Source of the DNA: G965215145 sp965215145
Lineage (GTDB): Bacteria; Bacteroidota; Rhodothermia; Rhodothermales; JANQRZ01
Direction of reading: 5' to 3'
Length of the DNA stretch: 64,000 bases
Assembly: GCA_965215145.1 (NCBI GenBank)
Contig: OZ244038.1
Span: forward strand, 1,550,001 to 1,614,000
Below, piece after piece: positions 26,620 to 34,371 of the stretch (positions within the stretch are counted from its first letter, which is position 1; every line of letters starts with the position of its first letter). The translations under genes were made by a program, and so were the position numbers. The notes under the pieces were generated by a model. The model ran no database searches. It was not told the origin of the DNA and worked only from the letters and a program-made list of their open reading frames with translations.

Positions 26620-28125
26620 ATGCCGTTCGTCCTCGCCCTCGACCAGGGCACCACGTCCTCCCGCGCCCTCGTCTTCGACGAGGAAGGAAGAATCCGCGCC
26701 GTCGCGCAGCGCGAGTTCGAGCAGCACTTCCCCCGGCCCGGCTGGGTCGAGCACGACCCGGCGGACCTCTGGGAGACGCAGCTCGCCACGGCGCGCGAGG
26801 CGCTCGAAAGTGTCGGCATTGCGGCCGCCGACCTCGTGGGGATCGGGATCACGAACCAGCGCGAGACGACGCTCCTGTGGGACCGCGCCACCGGCGAGCC
26901 GGTCCACCGCGCCATCGTCTGGCAGGACCGCCGGACGGCCGACTTCTGCGAGACTCTCCGCGCCGACGGCCACGAGTCGCTGTTCCGCGAAAAGACGGGG
27001 CTCGTCCTCGATCCCTACTTTTCCGGTACCAAGCTCCGCTGGCTCCTCGACCATGTGGACGGTGCGCGCGAGCGGGCCGAGGCCGGCGACCTCTGCTTCG
27101 GGACGGTCGACACCTGGCTCGTCTGGCACCTCACCGGGGGCCGTGTCCATGCTACCGACGCCACGAACGCCTCGCGGACCCTCCTCTTCAACCTCCACAC
27201 CGGCGATTGGGACGACGAGCTGCTGGAGGTCATCGGTGTCCCGCGCGCCGTGCTACCCGAGGTCGTCCCGAGCAGCGGCATCATAGGGGAGACGGCGCCG
27301 GACGTGCTCGGCGCGGCGGTGCCGGTTGCGGGGATCGCGGGGGACCAGCAGGCGGCCCTCTTCGGCCAGCGCTGCACGCGGCCGGGGATGGCGAAGAACA
27401 CCTACGGCACGGGCTGCTTCCTCCTGATGCAGACGGGCGCCGCGCCGGTCGTCTCGGAGCACGGGCTGCTAACGACGGTGGCGTGGCGGATCGGGGACCG
27501 GACGGCGTTCGCGCTGGAGGGGAGCGTGTTCATCGGGGGCGCCGCCGTGCAGTGGCTCCGCGACGGCCTCGGCATCATCGAGACGGCCGCCGACGTGGAG
27601 GCGCTGGCGCGGAGCGTAGACGACGCCGACGGGGTCGTGCTCGTCCCGGCCTTTACCGGCCTCGGCGCGCCGCACTGGGACCCCTACGCCCGCGGCATCC
27701 TCGTCGGCATCACGCGGGGGACGACGGCGGCCCACTTCGCCCGCGCCACCCTCGACGGCATCGTGCAGCAGGTCGCCGACGTGACCGAGGCGATGGCGCG
27801 CGACGCGGGCCTCCCCCTGGCCGAGCTGCACGTGGATGGCGGGGCCGCCCGAAACGACCTCCTCCTGCAGCTCCAGGCCGACGCCCTCCGCACCCCCGTC
27901 GTCCGGTCCGCCGTGGCCGAGACGACGGCGCTCGGGGCGGCCTACCTCGCCGGCCTCGCCGTCGGCGTCTGGAACGAGGCCGAGATCGACCGGCAGTGGG
28001 CGGCCGACGCCCGGTTCGAGCCGGAGGCCCCGGCGGAGGAGACGGAGCGCCGACGGCGGGAGTGGGCGCGCGCGGTCGAACGGGCGAAGGGGTGGGAGAG
28101 GAAGAGCGGGGGAGAGGAAGAGTGA
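26620..28125 (+). CDS. glpK: Glycerol kinase
   Basis: The 501-residue protein aligns with glycerol kinase along its whole length: ALDQGTTSSRALVFD (6-20) binds phosphate, then ITNQRETTLLW and VWQDRRTADFC. EHDPADLWETQ and VPAFTGLGAPHWDPYARG are the FGGY signatures. It converts glycerol and ATP to glycerol 3-phosphate in the cytoplasm. TAGCTTTC at 26590 resembles the local -7 promoter box, although no upstream element is obvious. No glpF or glpD is adjacent. Confidence 0.95.
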   Translation: MPFVLALDQGTTSSRALVFDEEGRIRAVAQREFEQHFPRPGWVEHDPADLWETQLATAREALESVGIAAADLVGIGITNQRETTLLWDRATGEPVHRAIVWQDRRTADFCETLRADGHESLFREKTGLVLDPYFSGTKLRWLLDHVDGARERAEAGDLCFGTVDTWLVWHLTGGRVHATDATNASRTLLFNLHTGDWDDELLEVIGVPRAVLPEVVPSSGIIGETAPDVLGAAVPVAGIAGDQQAALFGQRCTRPGMAKNTYGTGCFLLMQTGAAPVVSEHGLLTTVAWRIGDRTAFALEGSVFIGGAAVQWLRDGLGIIETAADVEALARSVDDADGVVLVPAFTGLGAPHWDPYARGILVGITRGTTAAHFARATLDGIVQQVADVTEAMARDAGLPLAELHVDGGAARNDLLLQLQADALRTPVVRSAVAETTALGAAYLAGLAVGVWNEAEIDRQWAADARFEPEAPAEETERRRREWARAVERAKGWERKSGGEEE

Positions 28126-28190
28126 AAGGAGGGCAGGGAGATAGCGAGGGGTGCCCGTCTACCTCCTGCTCTCGCTCCCCTTCCATCTCC

Positions 28191-29873
28191 TTACCACCGC
28201 GCGCTGCGGAAGGGGAGCCCCCAGCGGAGCGCGACGGCCGGTGCCACGTAGCGGTCCCGCCCGAGCTCGGCGTCCGTCACGCTCTCGTACCGGAGGGTCG
28301 CCTCGGCAAAGAGCCCCGGCAGGAGCTCGTACCCGGCGTAGCCCTCCAGCAGCACGAGGTCCTGCCGCACGCCCTGCAACGTCTCGACGCCGTCGTCGCC
28401 GGTGCGGGTGCCGTAGGGGAGGAGGGGGTCCTCGCCGACGTTCTGCCCTTCCGGGCTCCGGCCGCGCCGGGTGAGGGCGGCGTTGAGCCCGGCCGTCACC
28501 CGGAGCGCCGGGCGGTACCGGGCGACGAGGGTGAGGTCGAAGGCGTTGGGGCCGGCGGGGTGGCCGAGGAGGTCGCCGGTGTGGACGAAGGCGGTGGCGC
28601 TAGCGCGGTGGCTGTAGAGGTACGGGCGGAGCCGGGCGTACTCGACGCGGACGTCGAGGCCGTGGGCGCGGTGGCCGTCCCAGCCGGGATCCACGAGGTA
28701 GAGTCCGAGGAGCGTGCCCCACTTGTTACCCCAGTAGTTGTCGGTGATCCGGCCGAGGGTGAGCTCGTCGAGGAGGAGCTGGCCGTAGACCTCGACGCCG
28801 GGCGCGGCGACCCACGCGGCGCCGGCCCCGAGGAGCGCGTTGTCGGCGCTGCCCATCTCGGCCTCGGCGGCCCGGTAGAAGATCACGGGGTTGAGGTAGG
28901 CGAGGTCGAACCCGCCGCGCCCGCCGGTGCCGGCGGCGAAGACGACCTGCTCGAAGAGCTCGACCTGGACGCGGCCGGGGAGGTCGAGCGCGAGGCGGTG
29001 GAGGGCGCCGAACTTCCGCGGGAACAGCCGGGAGTTCCCAGGCCCGCGCGTGCGGGCGTCGGTGAAGCGGGCGAAGACGTTGGTGTAGTGGAGCCGCCAG
29101 AAGCTGGTGCGGAGCTGGAGGTGGTCGTAGGCGGGGGCGTAGTTCGAGAGGGCGAGCGTGCCTACCCCGAACCCCCACCGGTTCCGGTCCCGCCCGAACC
29201 GCGCCTCGAACCGCCCGTCCCGCCCGATGGGCACCCGCGCCCCGACGACGCCCGTCCCGACGAGGTAGTCGTAGGTCCTCCCATCGGTGAACTTGGTGAA
29301 GCCGAGGCGGGGGGCGGAGTCCCCGTCGTGCTCGGGCATCGGGTGCCGCCACTGGTTCTCCTCGATCCGGCTCTCGAAGAAGAAGTGCGGGCCGAGGTGG
29401 CCGGCGGCACGGAGGCCGCGGGTGTTCTGCCACACCGGCGCCGTCGGGGTGCGCCCGCCTCGCTCGGTGCGCCGCGCCCGGCCGTAGCTGAGCTGGACCA
29501 GCGGCTCGACCTCGATCCCCCACCCCTCGTCCCGGGCGGCGAAGAGCGCCGTGCCGTTGCCGTAGAGGCCCGGCGCGACCCGCCGCACGTCGGCCACGCC
29601 GGGACCGGGGCGGCCCCCGGCGTAGCGCTCCAGCAGCGCCCGGTCTATCCCGCCGGGCTCCCCGCTCGCCGCGAGGGCGGAATCGGCGTAGGCCAGGGCC
29701 TCGTAGGCCGAGAGCGGCTTCGCGCCGAGGAAGGCGCCCGGCAGCCGGCCGAGCGCACGCTGACGCTCCAGGGTGTGGCTCAGCCCGTCGCCGATCTGGA
29801 GGAGCCCCTCGTGCTGGGCGAGGGCGGGGGCGGCTACGAGGACGACGAGCGCGAGGGGGAGGCGGCGGATCAT
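28191..29873 (-). CDS. Wzi-like capsule-assembly outer-membrane protein
   Basis: The 560-residue protein has a cleavable signal (about 1-19) and then a small helical head (GKPLSAYEALAYAD style). The body is rich in beta strands with ELFEQVVFAAGTGGRGG, FDLAYLNPVIFYR and YGQLLLDELTLG. This is the pattern of the capsule assembly Wzi family, a barrel that anchors or exports surface polysaccharide. A second, distant relative is at 39313-41013. It converges with glpK. Confidence 0.75.
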   Translation of the reverse strand: MIRRLPLALVVLVAAPALAQHEGLLQIGDGLSHTLERQRALGRLPGAFLGAKPLSAYEALAYADSALAASGEPGGIDRALLERYAGGRPGPGVADVRRVAPGLYGNGTALFAARDEGWGIEVEPLVQLSYGRARRTERGGRTPTAPVWQNTRGLRAAGHLGPHFFFESRIEENQWRHPMPEHDGDSAPRLGFTKFTDGRTYDYLVGTGVVGARVPIGRDGRFEARFGRDRNRWGFGVGTLALSNYAPAYDHLQLRTSFWRLHYTNVFARFTDARTRGPGNSRLFPRKFGALHRLALDLPGRVQVELFEQVVFAAGTGGRGGFDLAYLNPVIFYRAAEAEMGSADNALLGAGAAWVAAPGVEVYGQLLLDELTLGRITDNYWGNKWGTLLGLYLVDPGWDGHRAHGLDVRVEYARLRPYLYSHRASATAFVHTGDLLGHPAGPNAFDLTLVARYRPALRVTAGLNAALTRRGRSPEGQNVGEDPLLPYGTRTGDDGVETLQGVRQDLVLLEGYAGYELLPGLFAEATLRYESVTDAELGRDRYVAPAVALRWGLPFRSARW

Positions 29874-30008
29874 GGCGGCGGATTACGTGGGGGTTCCTGG
29901 GACGTAATCGGCCGCGTTGGCGGATACTGTAGGGGCGCGGCTCGTCCTGCCCTCGCCCGTCCTACCCTCGCCTCACCGGCTCCCCGTCTCGTCGGTTCAC
30001 CCCACGCC

Positions 30009-30042
30009 CGTTGCCCGCGCGGGGGCAACGGGCTTACGTTCC
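30009..30042 (+). promoter_or_regulatory. Promoter with embedded inverted repeat upstream of the threonine-degradation genes
   Basis: GTTG at 30010-30013 and TACGTTCC at 30035-30042 (25 bases apart) fit the local promoter pattern. CGTTGCCC (30009-30016) and GGGCAACG (30023-30030) form an 8-bp inverted repeat that covers the upstream element and spacer, a plausible operator. The start codon follows about 50 bases later. Confidence 0.45.
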
Positions 30043-30091
30043 CCCGGCCGGCTCCCCCACCGCGCCCTCCCTCTCACCCCACCCCTCCTTC

Positions 30092-31033
30092 GTGGGCACC
30101 ATCCTCGTCACCGGCGCGCAGGGCCAGATCGGCACCGACCTCGTCGCCGCGCTGCGCCGGCGCCACGGCGCCGACGCCGTCCTCGCCACCGACCTCCGCG
30201 CGGCCCCCGACGGCACCGCCCCCTCCGCCGTCCTCGACGTGTGCGAGGCCGAGCGGCTAGAGGAGGTCGTCCGCGGGCACGACGTCGAGACCGTCTACCA
30301 CCTCGCCAGCCTCCTCTCGGCGACCAGCGAGCAGCAGCCGGACCTCGCGTGGGCCGTCAACCTTGGCGGGCTGCGGAACGTGCTGAAGGCGGCCCGCGAG
30401 CACGGCCTCCGCGTGTTCTGGCCCTCCTCCATCGCCGTCTTCGGGCCGACCACGCCGCGCCACGCGCCGCAGCACACGCCGCTCGAGCCGACCACGATCT
30501 ACGGGGTGACGAAGGTGGCCGGCGAGCTGCTCTGCCAGTACCACGCCGTCCACCACGGCACCGACGTCCGGAGCCTCCGCTACCCCGGCCTCATCTCCTA
30601 CAGCGCCCCCCCCGGCGGCGGCACCACCGACTACGCCGTGGAGGTGTTCCATGCCGCGTTGGCCGGCGAGACCTTCGTCTCGTTCGTCGGGCCGGAGACC
30701 CGGCTCCCGATGATGTACATGCCCGACGCCGTCGCCGCCATGCTCGACCTCATGGCCGCGCCCGCCGGCGCCATCGGCGTGCGGACGAGCTACAACGTCG
30801 GCGCCCTCAGCTTCTCCGCCGAGGCCCTCTACGCCGCGCTCCGCAAGCGCTTCCCCGCCTTCGAGGTCGACTACCACCCCGACTTCCGCCAAGCCATCGC
30901 CGACTCGTGGCCTGCCTCGGTGGACGACGCGCCTGCCCGCCGCGACTGGGGCTGGCAACCGCGCTACGACCTCGACCGGATGGTGGAGGACATGGTGGAG
31001 AACCTCCAGCAACAGCACGACGCCCTCTCCTGA
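30092..31033 (+). CDS. L-threonine 3-dehydrogenase, epimerase (short-chain) type
   Basis: This 313-residue extended SDR enzyme oxidises L-threonine to 2-amino-3-ketobutyrate with NAD. TGAQGQIG (7-14), the serines of PSSIAVFGP (112-113) and the catalytic YGVTK (Y137, K141) are visible. The segment FGPTTPRHAPQHTPLEPTT is characteristic of the epimerase-type threonine dehydrogenases and separates them from sugar epimerases. The next gene encodes the partner ligase, which strongly supports the call. The GTG at 30092 is chosen because the NAD-binding strand follows at once; an upstream TTG at 30011 would add 27 irrelevant residues. Confidence 0.92.
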   Translation: MGTILVTGAQGQIGTDLVAALRRRHGADAVLATDLRAAPDGTAPSAVLDVCEAERLEEVVRGHDVETVYHLASLLSATSEQQPDLAWAVNLGGLRNVLKAAREHGLRVFWPSSIAVFGPTTPRHAPQHTPLEPTTIYGVTKVAGELLCQYHAVHHGTDVRSLRYPGLISYSAPPGGGTTDYAVEVFHAALAGETFVSFVGPETRLPMMYMPDAVAAMLDLMAAPAGAIGVRTSYNVGALSFSAEALYAALRKRFPAFEVDYHPDFRQAIADSWPASVDDAPARRDWGWQPRYDLDRMVEDMVENLQQQHDALS

Positions 31034-31096
31034 TGCGTGTTGCGTGATGCGTGTTAGGGAAGTGCTCCCACGCGATACGCAACACGGAATACGCAA
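31033..31096. repeat. Imperfect inverted repeat of TGCGTGTTGCG units between the threonine genes
   Basis: CGTGTTGCGT at 31036-31045 is the exact reverse complement of ACGCAACACG at 31077-31086, and similarity continues outward (GATGCGTG against CGCGATACGC). Within the left arm the unit ATGCGTGTT occurs twice. The 70-base gap between the two operon genes is filled by this hairpin, which could act as an attenuator, an RNA processing site or a mobile repeat. Confidence 0.7.
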
Positions 31097-31103
31097 TAGG
31101 CCC

Positions 31104-32324
31104 ATGAAGACCGCCAACGCCCGCTTCCGCGACACCCTCACCGAGATCCGCGACGCCGGGCTCTACAAGGAGGAGCGCGTCATCACCTCCCAGCAAGATG
31201 CCGACATCGAGGTGCTGCCGCCCGGCTCCATCGGCGACGGCGCGGCACCCGCTGCCGAGCGCGAGGTGGTGAACTTCTGCGCCAACAACTACCTCGGCCT
31301 CGCCAACCATCCCGACCTCATCGAGGCGGCGCAGGAGGGGGTCATGAAGTACGGGTTCGGACTCGCGTCCGTCCGGTTCATCTGCGGCACGCAGGACATC
31401 CACAAGGAGCTCGAACGCCGCCTGGCCGAGTTCCACGGTATGGACGACGCCATCCTCTACGCCGCCTGCTTCGACGCCAACGCCGGGCTGTTCGAGACGC
31501 TGCTCGGCAAGGAGGACGCCGTCATCTCCGACCAGCTCAACCACGCGAGCATCATCGACGGCGTCCGGCTCTGCAAGGCCCGCCGGTTCCGCTACGCCCA
31601 CGGCGACATGGGCGAGCTGGAGGACGCCCTCAAGGAGTCTCAAGGCACCGGCGTCCGCATGATCACCACCGACGGCGTGTTTTCGATGGACGGCGCCGTC
31701 GCCAAACTCGACCAGATCTGCGACCTCGCCGACCGCTACGACGCCCTCGTCCACGTCGACGAGTGCCACGCCACCGGCTTCTTCGGGCCGACGGGCCGCG
31801 GCGCCGCCGAGCACGCGGGCGCGCTCGACCGGGTGGACGTCATCACGAGCACGCTGGGGAAGGCGCTCGGCGGGGCCTCCGGCGGATTCACCGTCGCCAG
31901 CCAGCCCGTCGTGGACCTGCTGCGGCAGCGCTCCCGGCCGTACCTGTTCTCCAACACCGTCGCCCCCGCCATCGTCTACGCTTCCCTGCGGGTGCTCGAC
32001 ATGCTGGAGGGGACGGGCGACCTCCGCGAGCGGCTGATGGAGAACACCCGCTATTTCCGCGAGCGGATGACGGCGGCCGGGTTCGACATCAAGCCCGGCG
32101 CGCACCCCATCGTCCCGATCATGCTCTACGACGCCCGGCGGGCGCAGGAGATGGCGGCCGAGCTGCTGGAGGAGGGGATCTACGTGATCGGGTTCAGCTA
32201 CCCCGTCGTGCCGCAGGGCGAGGCCCGCATCCGCGTCCAGGTCTCCGCCGCCCACACGCGCGAGCACCTCGACCGCGCCGTGGATGCCTTCACCCGCGTC
32301 GGCCAGCGGCACGAGGCGGTGTGA
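31104..32324 (+). CDS. kbl: Glycine C-acetyltransferase (2-amino-3-ketobutyrate CoA ligase)
   Basis: The 406-residue PLP enzyme splits 2-amino-3-ketobutyrate with CoA to glycine and acetyl-CoA, completing threonine degradation begun by the preceding gene product. FCANNYLGLANHP, GFGLASVRFICGTQ and DECHATGFFG are typical of the alpha-oxoamine synthase family, and the PLP lysine is K253 in STLGKALGGASGG. The ATG at 31104 is used; an earlier frame opening from 31044 runs through the intergenic inverted repeat. The last 100 bases of the gene are partly repeated at 32873-32966, on the far side of hicBA. Confidence 0.95.
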   Translation: MKTANARFRDTLTEIRDAGLYKEERVITSQQDADIEVLPPGSIGDGAAPAAEREVVNFCANNYLGLANHPDLIEAAQEGVMKYGFGLASVRFICGTQDIHKELERRLAEFHGMDDAILYAACFDANAGLFETLLGKEDAVISDQLNHASIIDGVRLCKARRFRYAHGDMGELEDALKESQGTGVRMITTDGVFSMDGAVAKLDQICDLADRYDALVHVDECHATGFFGPTGRGAAEHAGALDRVDVITSTLGKALGGASGGFTVASQPVVDLLRQRSRPYLFSNTVAPAIVYASLRVLDMLEGTGDLRERLMENTRYFRERMTAAGFDIKPGAHPIVPIMLYDARRAQEMAAELLEEGIYVIGFSYPVVPQGEARIRVQVSAAHTREHLDRAVDAFTRVGQRHEAV

Positions 32325-32381
32325 GGCAACTGAACCTCTGAGCCCAGACGGGGTTAACACCCAACCACCCTTCAGCTCTCC

Positions 32382-32609
32382 ATGTCGCAGCTCATCAAGG
32401 TCATCGTCGAAAAGCACGCCGACGGGTACGTCGCATACCCCGTCGGGCTGAGGGGCGCAGTCGTCGGGCAGGGGGACAGCTATGACGAGGCCCTGGCCGA
32501 CGTCCGCAGTGCGGTCGCCTTCCACGTCGAGACGTTCGGTGCGGAGGTACTGGAAGAGGACGAGGCGGTGCTAGAGGTCTTCGTCGCCGAGACGGCCATT
32601 GCAGCCTGA
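32382..32609 (+). CDS. hicB: HicB-family antitoxin
   Basis: The 75-residue protein shows the HicB opening VIVEKHADGYVAYPVGLRG, with its DGYVAY strand and the downstream helix SYDEALADVRSAVAFHVETF. HicB folds like an inactive nuclease and neutralises the HicA RNase. The stop codon overlaps the hicA start (TGATG), so the antitoxin is translated first and the two are coupled. It begins 57 bases after kbl ends. Confidence 0.85.
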   Translation: MSQLIKVIVEKHADGYVAYPVGLRGAVVGQGDSYDEALADVRSAVAFHVETFGAEVLEEDEAVLEVFVAETAIAA

Positions 32610-32851
32610 TGTCGGAGCGGTTTCCGCGAGACGCTCCGCTCAGGCGCGTGCTGAAGGCACTGGAAGCGCTCGGGTTCGCGCTCGTCCGCGAGGGCAATCA
32701 CATCTCGATGTTGCGCGAAGAGGCCGACGGTACGCGGACACCGCTGACGCTCCCAAACCACCGGGCCATCAAAGGCTCGACGCTGCGTGCGATCCTGCGG
32801 CAGAGTGGGATCGGCCGTGACGAGTTCCTTGCGGCTTACCGCGACGCCTGA
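32609..32851 (+). CDS. hicA: HicA-family mRNA interferase toxin
   Basis: An 80-residue double-stranded-RNA-binding-fold toxin. RVLKALEALGFALVREGNH precedes the catalytic histidine (H31, in the place of the GSHH motif), then TLPNHRAIKGSTLRAILRQ as in HicA proteins. It would cleave mRNA when HicB is lost. Immediately after the stop comes a decayed copy of the kbl 3' end, so the pair has the look of an inserted module. Confidence 0.85.
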   Translation: MSERFPRDAPLRRVLKALEALGFALVREGNHISMLREEADGTRTPLTLPNHRAIKGSTLRAILRQSGIGRDEFLAAYRDA

Positions 32852-32872
32852 GATGCGGGGAAGGGGCCGAGG

Positions 32873-32966
32873 TCCGCGTCCAGGTCTCCGCCGCCCACAC
32901 GCGCGAGCACCTCGACCGCGCCGTGACGCCTTCACCCGCGTCGGTCGGCGGCACGCGGTGGTGTGA
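32873..32966 (+). pseudogene. Decayed duplicate of the kbl 3' end
   Basis: Bases 32873-32925 are identical to 32230-32282 inside kbl. The next 40 bases match the remaining kbl end with a 2-base deletion and several substitutions, stopping at the TGA that corresponds to the kbl stop. The copy is in the same orientation as kbl, lacks a start and lies directly after hicA. It shows that DNA was inserted at, or duplicated with, the kbl end. Confidence 0.93.
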
Positions 32967-33076
32967 CTTAGACCAACCGAATTTAGCCGGAGGGTATTCC
33001 CATGCGCCAAGTGGCTGTGCCCTATTTTGGTCGGCCCCCAGTTGCCTGAGTTGTCCATCAGCCTTTGAGGTCTCGC

Positions 33077-33490
33077 ATGCGCTACGTCATACTCCTGCTC
33101 TCGATTCTTCTGTATTCATGCCAAAATGAGGAAGCGTCGCAAGACGCAGGCGCCACAATGAGCCGAGAGAACTGTTCGGACTATCTAGGTGAGTGGATTA
33201 CTGAAGATCAGGACATTATGGAAGCTGGTACAAATATATTAATCATAGATAAAGCATCTGATAGCATATATAAAATAAAGCAGATCAGTAGGGCGTCATT
33301 CAGAAAATTTGATAAGGAAAATACCATATCCGGAGAGTGCGTAGAGGGCATCATGATGATATCTACGCCGTTGGGGGGTAATACAGGATTATTTATAGAA
33401 GATGATAGATTGTTGTTGGAGGGCGACCAACTTGTCAGAGCTGACGTTCATGAAGACTATGTCAGGCGACAGATAGAAACAGATGATTGA
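33077..33490 (+). CDS. Small AT-rich-gene lipoprotein, function unknown
   Basis: A 137-residue product with signal MRYVILLLSILLYSC (lipobox ending at C15) and a hydrophilic beta-rich mature part (NILIIDKASDSIYKIKQI, GLFIEDDRLLLEGDQLV). No family is recognised. The gene uses ATA, AAA and TTT-type codons and has a GC content far below its neighbours, so it was probably acquired from a low-GC donor, perhaps another Bacteroidota. It lies between the two toxin-antitoxin pairs. The ATG at 33077 starts right at the signal peptide. Confidence 0.65.
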   Translation: MRYVILLLSILLYSCQNEEASQDAGATMSRENCSDYLGEWITEDQDIMEAGTNILIIDKASDSIYKIKQISRASFRKFDKENTISGECVEGIMMISTPLGGNTGLFIEDDRLLLEGDQLVRADVHEDYVRRQIETDD

Positions 33491-33639
33491 ATTCGTCGTC
33501 AAGAATCGGAAATAGTAGATTCTAATGACAATATTGGACTCATCGATGATTGAACATTTCGATAATATATAAATATGGCATGTTTATATCCAATATTGTG
33601 AGTAACATATAATTTATACAAATGGTGTGTGTCAGAAGC
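33491..33639. other. AT-rich non-coding stretch in the toxin-antitoxin island
   Basis: About 150 bases with long A/T runs (for example GATAATATATAAATATGG) and no open frame. Base composition matches the preceding lipoprotein gene and contrasts sharply with everything outside the island, so it is likely part of the same transferred segment. Confidence 0.7.
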
Positions 33640-33664
33640 TCGCCTCCAGCACGAGGTGGTCGGC
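33640..33664 (-). pseudogene. 25-bp fragment of the rlmI-like gene 3' region
   Basis: Bases 33640-33664 match 34437-34461, inside the 3' part of the methyltransferase gene, at 24 of 25 positions and in the same orientation. The fragment marks the left edge of the parDE segment just as the kbl remnant marks the right edge of hicBA. Confidence 0.75.
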
Positions 33665-33685
33665 TTCGTGCGGCGATGCTAATTG

Positions 33686-33717
33686 TTGACATCGCGGCAC
33701 GCCGTCGCTATCATGAT
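33686..33717 (+). promoter_or_regulatory. Sigma-70-like promoter with palindromic -10 region for parDE
   Basis: TTGACA at 33686-33691, a 17-base spacer and TATCAT at 33709-33714 make a near-consensus housekeeping promoter of the Proteobacterial kind, unlike the GTTG/TAnnTTTG pattern of other genes here. The palindrome ATCATGAT (33710-33717) overlaps the -10 box and could be the ParD operator. The parD start is 28 bases further on. Confidence 0.6.
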
Positions 33718-33744
33718 GACTCCCCCGGTGCAACGCCCCCTGCC

Positions 33745-34041
33745 ATGAACGTCTCCCTCACGCCCGAGCTCGAACGCTTCGCCCGCGCTCTCGTCGAGTC
33801 CGGCCGGTACAATTCGGCCTCCGAGGTCGTCCGCACGGGGCTCCGGCTCCTCGAAGCGCAGGAGGCCAAGACGGCGGAGCTGCGGCGCCTCATCCAGGAG
33901 GGGCTCGAAAGTGGCCCGCCGATCAGCGTGACGCGGGAGGAGATGCGGGAACTGGTCGGGCAGCGCATGGCCGAGCTTCGGGCCGAGGTCGAGCGCGGTG
34001 AACGTCCCGCGCCGGGCGGTCCGGACTCGCTCGCAGCCTAG
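33745..34041 (+). CDS. parD: ParD-family antitoxin
   Basis: The 98-residue protein begins MNVSLTPELERFARALVES, a ribbon-helix-helix DNA-binding N-terminus. GRYNSASEVVRTGLRLLEAQE follows, the conserved ParD helix pair. The acidic C-terminal half would bind and block ParE. The ATG at 33745 is preferred over an upstream GTG-type opening because the RHH strand begins at once. The gene ends one base before the parE start codon. Confidence 0.88.
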   Translation: MNVSLTPELERFARALVESGRYNSASEVVRTGLRLLEAQEAKTAELRRLIQEGLESGPPISVTREEMRELVGQRMAELRAEVERGERPAPGGPDSLAA

Positions 34042-34042
34042 C

Positions 34043-34363
34043 GTGCGGCGCTTCGACCTCCTCCGGCCGGCTCAACTCGATATCCTCGACCTCGCGGAGT
34101 ACGCAGGCGAGTACAGCGACCGCGCGCGGGACGTGCTGACGGACACCCTGTTCGACCAGTTCGAACGGTTAGCTGAGTTTCCTCACCTCGGCCGTGACCG
34201 GAGCGAGTTCGCCGCGGGCCTCCGAAGCCTTCCAGTCAACCGGCTACGGGTAACCATCTACTACTTCGCGACGCCGGAGGACCCGGATCGGGTGCTCATC
34301 GCCCGCGTGCTGCGGCAGGAGCGCGACGTGGGCCCGGAGGCGTTCGGCGGTGGTGAAGACTAA
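34043..34363 (+). CDS. parE: ParE-family toxin
   Basis: A 106-residue RelE/ParE-fold protein starting with GTG. LDILDLAEYAGEYSDRARD, LAEFPHLGRDR, GLRSLPVNRLRVTIYYF and VLIARVLRQERDV follow the family profile to its end. ParE toxins inhibit DNA gyrase. It stops 8 bases before the convergent end of the methyltransferase gene. Confidence 0.88.
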   Translation: MRRFDLLRPAQLDILDLAEYAGEYSDRARDVLTDTLFDQFERLAEFPHLGRDRSEFAAGLRSLPVNRLRVTIYYFATPEDPDRVLIARVLRQERDVGPEAFGGGED

Positions 34364-34371
34364 TCGCGGCC

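Noticed and set aside
26574..30260. Very long open frame on the plus strand overlapping glpK and the Wzi-like gene
   Set aside because: It has low-complexity arginine/proline/glycine composition, no domain, and lies out of frame with well-supported genes. It is a by-product of high GC at third codon positions, as are similar long frames at 20309-23233 and 45561-48623.
32999..33046. Tiny open frame starting ATGCGCCAAGTGGC ahead of the AT-rich lipoprotein
   Set aside because: It encodes only about 15 residues with no recognisable feature and no overlap with a neighbour.
32609..33744. Insertion sequence or prophage in the AT-rich island
   Set aside because: No transposase, terminal inverted repeats or integrase-like frame is visible; only toxin-antitoxin genes and a lipoprotein.
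32325..34371. Integron cassette array carrying toxin-antitoxin genes
   Set aside because: No attC-like sites with paired core and inverse-core motifs were found, and no integrase. The flanking repeats are pieces of neighbouring genes instead.
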